Assembly: GCA_024638345.1 (NCBI GenBank)
Contig: JAHEKL010000058.1
Location: 1-12,230 of the forward strand
DNA length: 12,230 bases
Origin: Gammaproteobacteria bacterium
GTDB taxonomy: Bacteria > Gemmatimonadota > Gemmatimonadetes > Longimicrobiales > Gaopeijiaceae
Direction of reading: 5' to 3'
This document shows positions 7,171 through 12,230 of the stretch, piece by piece (positions within the stretch are counted from its first letter, which is position 1; each line of letters begins with the position of its first letter). The translations under genes and the position numbers were made by a program. The notes under the pieces were generated by a model, which was not told where the DNA came from, ran no database searches, and saw only the letters and a program-made list of their open reading frames with translations.

Positions 7171-8361
7171 CTACATACCTGAAGCATACTTGGTGAGGCC
7201 ACCCGCCACCCACGGTCGCGATCCGGGCCCCTCGGCCGCGTAGACGTTTCCCTGCGCGTCGACCGCGACTCCCTCTCCGGCGACCCCCATCGGCCTGTCG
7301 TCCGAGTGATGAGGTGGGATGAAGGCAGTCACCCGATCCTCGAGGGCGCTTCCGATGCGAATCCCGGTCAGCCATTCGGGGTGGTTGGTCTCCCGGGTCT
7401 CGGAGTCGATCGCGTACAGCCTGTCGCCGGGTGTGATGAAGAGGTCGCTGATACGGCTGTACTCGTAGTAGGTGTCGAGCAGATCGCCCTGCTGATCGAA
7501 GATCTGAATGCGGTGGTTTCCGCGATCCGCCACGTAGAGCCGACCCCCTGAATCGAAGGCCATCGCATGGGGCGTCCGGAACTCGCCAGGTCCATTGCCG
7601 ATCCGGCCCCACTCCATGATGAAGTCGCCGTTGGCCGAGAACTTCATGATCCTTCCAGTAGAGCCCGGAGGGGCCGTCGCCGCGTTCTGCCCGCTGTGCC
7701 CGTCGGCCACGAAGATGTCGCCGTTCGGCGCCGTGATCACGTCGCACGGCTGGTTGAAGTGTGCTGAGTCGTTCCCCGGCTGGCCTGCGACACCGAGTCG
7801 CATGAGGATCTCTCCGTCGGGGCTGAACTTGACCACCTGGTGTCCCTTGGTTCCCTCTTCGTTCGCGGAAAAATCCGTCACCCAGACGTTGCCCACGCTG
7901 TCCACGTGGATCCCGTGCGGAGTCACGAAGACTCCCGCCCCGAAGCTCGTCAGCAGCTCGCCGGTGTTGCGGTCGAATTTCACGATCGGATCCACGAGGT
8001 TCGTATCACAGCCTCCCCCGAGACCCACGTTTCCGCAACGGTCGTAGGCCCATACGTGACCGTCCGGTCCAATATCCACACCCGCAGTGGACCCCCACAC
8101 CCGGCCGTCGGGCAGCGGGCCCCAGTCCTCGATCACCGTGGGGTTCGGGTTCGGAAGATCGCCCATCGCCGGATCTGCGACCTCATCGGCGGGAGTCCCG
8201 GTGATTCCTGCGGGAGGCGGCACGAAAACGGTGGCTGGACCGCCGCCGGCTACTTCGCCGTCTGCTTGCATCTGTCCACCATCGCCGGTGCCGCATCCAG
8301 CGATCAGGATCGTGAGCAGGCCGAGGAGGGCCGTGGGGCTCCGGTGATCGGACAGGGACAT
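7171..8361 (-). CDS. NHL-repeat lipoprotein related to peptidyl-hydroxyglycine alpha-amidating lyase (copy 1)
   Basis: A 396-residue lipoprotein: lipobox LIAGC puts the lipidated Cys at 23, with Gly after it, which favours outer-membrane sorting. A Gly/Pro-rich tether (24-85) leads to an NHL propeller (90-395). The order and spacing of motifs follow the lyase domain (PAL) of animal PAM. YDRCG holds Arg108 (rat Arg533), TPHGI holds His149 (zinc His585), ADGH holds His222 where PAL has catalytic Tyr654, TPHAMA holds His265 (zinc His690), and ADRGNHRIQ holds Arg280 (Arg706). The third zinc ligand His786 aligns with Glu363. The stretch from QPG (194) to EWG (252) is strikingly PAL-like (QPGNDSAHF in place of QPGSDQNHF). 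It may be a lyase with altered chemistry or a binding propeller. GGAGG (8367-8371) five bases upstream fixes the start; the frame is open about 110 codons further but lacks a signal there. It diverges from its paralogue at 8591. Confidence 0.85.
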   Translation of the reverse strand: MSLSDHRSPTALLGLLTILIAGCGTGDGGQMQADGEVAGGGPATVFVPPPAGITGTPADEVADPAMGDLPNPNPTVIEDWGPLPDGRVWGSTAGVDIGPDGHVWAYDRCGNVGLGGGCDTNLVDPIVKFDRNTGELLTSFGAGVFVTPHGIHVDSVGNVWVTDFSANEEGTKGHQVVKFSPDGEILMRLGVAGQPGNDSAHFNQPCDVITAPNGDIFVADGHSGQNAATAPPGSTGRIMKFSANGDFIMEWGRIGNGPGEFRTPHAMAFDSGGRLYVADRGNHRIQIFDQQGDLLDTYYEYSRISDLFITPGDRLYAIDSETRETNHPEWLTGIRIGSALEDRVTAFIPPHHSDDRPMGVAGEGVAVDAQGNVYAAEGPGSRPWVAGGLTKYASGM

Positions 8362-8590
8362 TTGAGCCTCCGTGGAGCGAGGTTCGGGGGTTCGGGCTGG
8401 GTTGTGTGGAGACACGCTCAAACTGAGCAGCCGCGGGGCCGCAGGCAAGAATCCGGAGTTCGCGTGACCCATGGTCCAAGCGCTGGTACGCGACTGGTCG
8501 GATCTGTCGCCGACGGGCCGGTTACCGCATGTTGGGTCGGAGTCCGGTAACGACCGCCGGACCCCGACACTGGTCACCAGGAGAGCCCTC
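8362..8590. promoter_or_regulatory. Divergent intergenic region between the two PAL-like genes
   Basis: These 229 bases separate divergent starts and must hold promoters for both genes if each is transcribed alone. I see no clear -35/-10 pair. GTTACCG (8521-8527) and CGGTAAC (8545-8551) form a short inverted repeat 70 bases or less before the plus-strand start; it could be a regulator site but is short enough to be chance. No gene is seen here. Confidence 0.4.
8579..8584 (+). promoter_or_regulatory. Ribosome binding site for the second PAL-like gene
   Basis: AGGAGA lies six bases before the ATG at 8591. The frame is open for 40 more codons upstream to a start at 8471, but the segment between is not signal-like, so this site selects 8591. 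Confidence 0.7.
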
Positions 8591-9688
8591 ATGGTACGAC
8601 ACTTCGCTCGACTCGGATGCGCGCTCCTCATCTCTGCCGCGATGACGGGTCTGTCCGAAACGGGTTTGGAAGGCCAGATCGTGGCGAACAACCCCTACCA
8701 CGCGGACTACGACTGGGCCAAGCTTCCGGAGGGTCTGACGATTGGGGTGGCGAGCGGCGTATTTCCCGATCCCGACGGCCAGCACCTATGGGTCTTGTCG
8801 AGGTGTGGCGCGAACCACTGCGCACTCGTTCCGGAGATCGATCCGATCCTGAAGTTCGACATGGACGGCAATCTGGTCGACAAGTTCGGCGCGGGACTGT
8901 TCTCCTGGCCTCACGGATTCTTCCTCGATCACGAGGGATTCCTGTGGGTCACCGAGGGCGCACCTGTCGGAGATGCGCGGGCCGTCGAGGGAATGCGACT
9001 CGGGATGGGTCACCAGGTCTTCAAGCTGAACCAGTCGGGCGAGGTGGTCATGGCGCTCGGCGAGTCCGGCGTGGCCGGTGACGACGAGACCCACTTCAAC
9101 GGCCCCTCCGACGTGATGGTGGCTCCGAGCGGCGACATCTGGATCACGGACGGTCATCGGGGCGGAAACAACCGTCTCGTCAAATTCTCGGCGGACGGCA
9201 CGTTCCTGCTTCAGGTCGGAGGGGGAGTGGAGTCCGTGAGCGGCGATCCAGGAAGCTTCAACGATCCCCACGGGATCACGATGGACCGTGAGGGTCGCGT
9301 CGTGGTGGCGGATCGCGGGAACAATCGCGTCCAAGTGTTCGATCAGGAGGGGAATCTACTCAAGGTCTGGACGCAGATGGGCCGACCGAGCACAGTGTTC
9401 GTGGATCGGAACAACATGCTTTACGCCGGGGACGGGATGTCCAACGAACAATGGAACCCAGGCTGGGAGAGGGGCATCCACATCGCGCCCGCATCGTCCG
9501 GATGGGTCTCCGCGTTCATTCCCGACAGGGAGGTTCCGGTGGGTACCGGCGTCGAGTTCCTGGGGGTGGATTTCAACGGAAACATCTACTCGGGCGAGGT
9601 GGGTCGCCAGCGACTCGTGAAATACATCCCGGTGCGGCCGGCGATCAGGCGGGACCCCGCGCTCGGATCGACCGGAGACAATCCCTAG
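8591..9688 (+). CDS. NHL-repeat protein related to peptidyl-hydroxyglycine alpha-amidating lyase (copy 2)
   Basis: A 365-residue exported paralogue of the lipoprotein at 7171-8361. A signal peptide (MVRHFARLGCALLISAA) ends near residue 29; no lipobox fits, so it should be soluble in the periplasm or secreted. The NHL propeller keeps the PAL landmarks: LSRCG with Arg71 (rat Arg533), WPHGF with His108 (His585), TDGH with His189 (position of Tyr654), DPHGI with His227 (His690) and ADRGNNRVQ with Arg242 (Arg706). The position of zinc ligand His786 aligns with Glu322, so both copies share the same two substitutions. A second Cys (77) near Arg71 pairs with the RCG Cys (72) in spacing comparable to copy 1 (109, 118) and may form a disulphide over the active face. 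A PQQ dehydrogenase starts 51 bases downstream on the same strand, probably one operon. The reaction cannot be fixed from sequence. Confidence 0.85.
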   Translation: MVRHFARLGCALLISAAMTGLSETGLEGQIVANNPYHADYDWAKLPEGLTIGVASGVFPDPDGQHLWVLSRCGANHCALVPEIDPILKFDMDGNLVDKFGAGLFSWPHGFFLDHEGFLWVTEGAPVGDARAVEGMRLGMGHQVFKLNQSGEVVMALGESGVAGDDETHFNGPSDVMVAPSGDIWITDGHRGGNNRLVKFSADGTFLLQVGGGVESVSGDPGSFNDPHGITMDREGRVVVADRGNNRVQVFDQEGNLLKVWTQMGRPSTVFVDRNNMLYAGDGMSNEQWNPGWERGIHIAPASSGWVSAFIPDREVPVGTGVEFLGVDFNGNIYSGEVGRQRLVKYIPVRPAIRRDPALGSTGDNP

Positions 9689-9724
9689 CCCAGCGACCTG
9701 GCTTGCGGAGCATACGTGAGAACC

Positions 9725-9731
9725 AAGGAGG
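9725..9731 (+). promoter_or_regulatory. Strong ribosome binding site of the right PQQ dehydrogenase
   Basis: AAGGAGG lies eight bases before the ATG at 9740. A GTG at 9716 in the same frame would place this site inside the coding sequence, so the ATG is preferred. An out-of-frame ATG at 9732 reads only three codons before a TGA that overlaps the true start; probably meaningless, though such mini-frames can couple translation. Confidence 0.75.
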
Positions 9732-9739
9732 ATGAATCG

Positions 9740-11812
9740 ATGATCGGATCAGCGCGACCAATCGCCCACGGGCGCGGATTCTCGCGTTTCCTTCTCGTGC
9801 TCGCCACGGTTTTGTTCGGAATCGGGGACGCGGTCGCCGCGTCGGCCCAGGACCGTGACAATCCGGAAGGAGAATGGCGCTACATCGGTGGCGACGCGGC
9901 TCACACGCGATACGCCCCGCTCGACCAGATCAACGGAGACAACTTCGAGGATCTGGAGATCGCCTGGCTCTGGCGGGGAGACAACTTCGGACCGTTTCCG
10001 CTGGGAGTCTCGCGCTCGACCCCGGTCTATGCGGACGGGATGCTCTACACGGTCGCGGGAGAGCGTCGGACTGTGGTCGCCCTCGACCCCGACACCGGCG
10101 AGACGATCTGGACGTACCGGGAGCCGCATACCACCCGCTTCGACCGGGGCATGCGGAACGGCTACGGGAAGGGAGTGGCCTACGCGGAGCTGGACGGCCG
10201 CGGCGTGATCTACATCGTGAGTCCGGCCTTCTTCCTGCACGCGCTGGATGCCAAGACCGGACGCCCGCTGGAGAATTGGGGGACCCCGGTTCCCCTCGAG
10301 GGCTTTCCCCAGACCGGAGTGGCGGATCTCCTCCCCGATCTGATCGACGGCTGGGGCCCGTGGGAATCATGGGACGGCGGACCCTATGATCCGGACTTCG
10401 GGATCCCTCGCGAGCTGGGATACATCACGAGCTCGTCCCCGCCGATCGTGGTGAACGACGTCGTGATCGTGGGCAACTCGGCCGAGCAGGGATACAACCA
10501 GACCCGGATCGAGAACGTGCCGGGAGACATCCTGGGCTATGACGCACGGACGGGGGAGCACCTCTGGAAGTTCCACGTGATCCCCAGACCGGGTGAGTTC
10601 GGTCATGAGACCTGGGAGAACGACGCCTGGGAGTGGACCGGGGACGTTTCGTCGTGGGCTCCCATGTCCGCCGATCCCGAGCGCGGGCTGGTCTACATCC
10701 CCACCAATCCTCCCACGATCGATTTCTATGGTGGGTTCCGGGCGGGAGACGGGCTTTTCGGTACGAGCGTGATCGCGCTCGACGTCCAGACCGGCGAGCG
10801 TGTGTGGCATTTCCAGACCGTGCATCACGACATCTGGAACTTCGACAATCCCACCGCCCCGATCGCTCTCGACGTTACGGTCGATGGGCAGCCGACCCCC
10901 ATCGTCGTCCAGACGACGAAGCAGGGTTGGGCATATACGTTCAACCGGGAAACCGGCGAGCCCATCTGGCCGATCGAGGAGCGACCCGTACCTCAGTCGG
11001 ACGTGCCGGGCGAGCAGCTCTCACCCACCCAGCCGTTCCCGACGAGACCAGCTCCATACGAGATGCAGGGGCTGACCGAGGACGACCTGATCGACTTCAC
11101 GCCGGAGCTGCGGGCTGAAGCCCTCGAGATCGTGTCGAACTACAAGATCGGTCCGCTCTTCAATGCACCGATTCAGATGGGGCATCCTTCCGGACTCAGG
11201 TCCTTCGTGAGCTGCCCGAGCGGAGCGGTGAACATCCCGAATCCCACCTCCGCGGATCCGGTGACGGGCATCCTGTACGTTTCGACCCAGCGAGGCTGCC
11301 GATCGGAGCGGCTCGTTCCGGGTCGCGAGATCGACCAGCCGGACGACATCATGACGACCGGGACCACCTTCTCGCAGTTCGCCGTGCTGGACCGCGGGGA
11401 TTTCAGGGGTCCGCAGGGGTTGCCGATCTTCAAGCCCCCGTACAGCCGAATCGTGGCCATCGACATGAATACGGGTGAGCACCTCTTCGCCGTTCCGAAC
11501 GGAAACACACCCGAGCGAATTCGCGAGCATCCAGCGCTTCAGGGGGTGGAGCTCGGGAACACCGGCAACACGGGAGCGGGCATCACCATGGTCACCGAGA
11601 CGTTGCTCCTCGCGGCAGAGGGGGGTTCGGGGGAGCCGGTCCTGCATGCGCTGGACAAGCGGACCGGGGAGCGTCTCGGCACCGTCGAGCTGCCGGGACA
11701 GGGTCGATACGGGATGATGAGCTACATGCACGAAGGCCAGCAGTATATCGTCGTACAGGTGGCATCGCCGCCGGACTTGCCCGGCTCGCTCGTGGCGCTC
11801 CGACTGCCCTGA
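9740..11812 (+). CDS. PQQ-dependent dehydrogenase, membrane glucose dehydrogenase-like (complete)
   Basis: A 690-residue periplasmic quinoprotein, a usual length for PQQ alcohol/glucose dehydrogenases without the N-terminal membrane domain. The signal peptide ends ASAQ (about residue 37). RYAPLDQINGDNF opens the propeller; blade motifs such as ALDPDTGETIW, YDARTGEHLW and ALDVQTGERVW recur. HHDIWNFD (362-369) and TKQG (Lys394) match the catalytic Asp/Lys region of E. coli membrane glucose dehydrogenase; EERPVPQS and SPTQPF follow. There is no CxxCH haem domain and no vicinal disulphide, so electrons must go to a separate acceptor; the cytochrome c domains encoded nearby are candidates, by inference. 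It is a paralogue of the gene at 1-1794, sharing EFGH.TWENDAWEW. It follows a PAL-like gene by 51 bases and ends at a strong hairpin. The substrate is unknown; the family oxidises sugars, alcohols and aldehydes. Confidence 0.93.
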   Translation: MIGSARPIAHGRGFSRFLLVLATVLFGIGDAVAASAQDRDNPEGEWRYIGGDAAHTRYAPLDQINGDNFEDLEIAWLWRGDNFGPFPLGVSRSTPVYADGMLYTVAGERRTVVALDPDTGETIWTYREPHTTRFDRGMRNGYGKGVAYAELDGRGVIYIVSPAFFLHALDAKTGRPLENWGTPVPLEGFPQTGVADLLPDLIDGWGPWESWDGGPYDPDFGIPRELGYITSSSPPIVVNDVVIVGNSAEQGYNQTRIENVPGDILGYDARTGEHLWKFHVIPRPGEFGHETWENDAWEWTGDVSSWAPMSADPERGLVYIPTNPPTIDFYGGFRAGDGLFGTSVIALDVQTGERVWHFQTVHHDIWNFDNPTAPIALDVTVDGQPTPIVVQTTKQGWAYTFNRETGEPIWPIEERPVPQSDVPGEQLSPTQPFPTRPAPYEMQGLTEDDLIDFTPELRAEALEIVSNYKIGPLFNAPIQMGHPSGLRSFVSCPSGAVNIPNPTSADPVTGILYVSTQRGCRSERLVPGREIDQPDDIMTTGTTFSQFAVLDRGDFRGPQGLPIFKPPYSRIVAIDMNTGEHLFAVPNGNTPERIREHPALQGVELGNTGNTGAGITMVTETLLLAAEGGSGEPVLHALDKRTGERLGTVELPGQGRYGMMSYMHEGQQYIVVQVASPPDLPGSLVALRLP

Positions 11813-11824
11813 TCTGGAAGTAGG

Positions 11825-11857
11825 GAGCGGCCCGAACCGATTCGGTTCGGGCCGCTC
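11825..11857. terminator. Strong bidirectional terminator hairpin
   Basis: Fifteen-base arms (11825-11839 and 11843-11857) are perfectly complementary around ATT, so the element is nearly symmetrical and very stable. It lies between convergent stops at 11812 and 11871. Neither side has a long T run, but its strength and position support termination from both directions. Confidence 0.75.
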
Positions 11858-11870
11858 AGCAGGGCGGCGC

Positions 11871-12230
11871 TCAGAAGTAAATGGAAACTTGGGCGTAACC
11901 CAGATTCCCGTAGGTCCCGTACTCACTTCCGATGATCGGGATCGGTCCCTCGAACGTCGGCTCGTTCCCGACAGACAGGAGCGCTCCCAGCGCCAGGCTG
12001 GTGGATTGCCCGACGTCCCAACCCACCGCGGGGAAGAGCGCCCCGCTGGGGTCTCCGAGATTGACCAGCGCGCTGCCGGACACGCTCAGCCTCTCTTGGT
12101 CGTCCAGGGTCCATGCGACCAGCCCCCCCAGATAGTGCCGCCCCAGGAAGTAGGTTTCGCCCCTGGCGAACCTCTCGCTCTGTAGCTGGGCGAAGTACCC
12201 GTCCGGATTCGGCTGCCCCAGACCATTGAA
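11871..12230 (-). CDS. Probable outer-membrane beta-barrel protein, C-terminal 119 residues only
   Basis: The frame is open from the window edge to a TGA at 11871-11873. The visible part shows alternating hydrophobic and polar residues with frequent Gly, Ser and aromatic residues (HYLGGLVAWTL, LSVSGSALVNL, LALGALLSVG) and ends GYAQVSIYF. A terminal Phe on an amphipathic strand is the usual assembly signal of outer-membrane barrels. No enzyme motif is visible. The N-terminus and family cannot be told; a porin-like or hypothetical barrel is most likely. It converges on the PQQ dehydrogenase and is separated from it by the hairpin, so it is a separate transcription unit and may or may not belong to the cassette. 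Confidence 0.65.
   Translation of the reverse strand, partial: FNGLGQPNPDGYFAQLQSERFARGETYFLGRHYLGGLVAWTLDDQERLSVSGSALVNLGDPSGALFPAVGWDVGQSTSLALGALLSVGNEPTFEGPIPIIGSEYGTYGNLGYAQVSIYF

Noticed and set aside
8416..8428. GCTCA-AAC-TGAGC small hairpin near the start of the PAL-like lipoprotein gene
   Set aside because: Five-base arms in G+C-rich DNA occur often by chance and nothing else supports a role.
8521..8551. GTTACCG/CGGTAAC inverted repeat as an operator
   Set aside because: Seven-base arms with a 17-base spacer and no second copy seen; too weak to list as its own feature.
8591..9688. Calling the NHL proteins true peptidyl-hydroxyglycine amidating lyases
   Set aside because: The catalytic Tyr and one zinc His are replaced in both copies, so only a PAL-like relationship is supported.
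1..12230. CRISPR arrays, tRNA or rRNA genes, insertion sequences, phage or toxin-antitoxin genes
   Set aside because: No regularly spaced repeats, cloverleaf segments, transposase motifs or terminal repeats were seen on either strand; the duplications are diverged gene paralogues, not mobile element copies.

Overview
The window is G+C-rich bacterial DNA carrying eight export-signalled or surface proteins and no housekeeping genes. Shine-Dalgarno sites precede most starts, signal peptides often end in S-A-Q-like sites, one protein is a lipoprotein, and the last gene ends in an aromatic outer-membrane beta-barrel signature. Together these indicate a diderm bacterium. The style (PQQ propellers, monohaem CxxCH domains fused to other enzymes, NHL lyase-like proteins) recalls environmental Gemmatimonadota or Acidobacteriota, but the phylum is an inference.

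Layout. (A) Minus strand, left arm: a PQQ dehydrogenase (<1-1794, C-terminus outside the window). Upstream of it, behind its own hairpin terminator, is a two-gene unit in the order beta-sandwich protein (3385-4242), then cytochrome c/copper monooxygenase (1991-3349). (B) A 427-base divergent intergenic region (4243-4669) with a two-turn inverted repeat. (C) Plus strand: a second cytochrome c/copper monooxygenase (4670-6157), then a second beta-sandwich protein (6252-7145). (D) An NHL lyase-like lipoprotein (7171-8361, minus) and its paralogue (8591-9688, plus), transcribed divergently; the second is followed by a second complete PQQ dehydrogenase (9740-11812). (E) A strong bidirectional hairpin, then the C-terminus of a probable outer-membrane beta-barrel (minus, 11871->12230).

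Four protein families therefore each occur exactly twice in about 12 kb. Two of them match the two halves of animal peptidylglycine alpha-amidating monooxygenase (PAM). The monooxygenases retain all the copper ligands of the hydroxylating half (PHM: HH, H, HxH, M). The NHL proteins retain the two arginines and two of the three zinc histidines of the lyase half (PAL), with the same two substitutions in both copies (Tyr654 to His, His786 to Glu; rat numbering). Each monooxygenase also carries an N-terminal c-type haem, which could deliver electrons in place of ascorbate.

The working model, which is an inference, is a periplasmic oxidative cassette. A haem-wired copper monooxygenase hydroxylates a carbon next to N (or another heteroatom), a PAL-like protein cleaves or handles the product, and PQQ dehydrogenases oxidise a released alcohol or aldehyde. 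The small HCCWTN-motif proteins would be partner subunits of the monooxygenases. The substrate cannot be read from the sequence.
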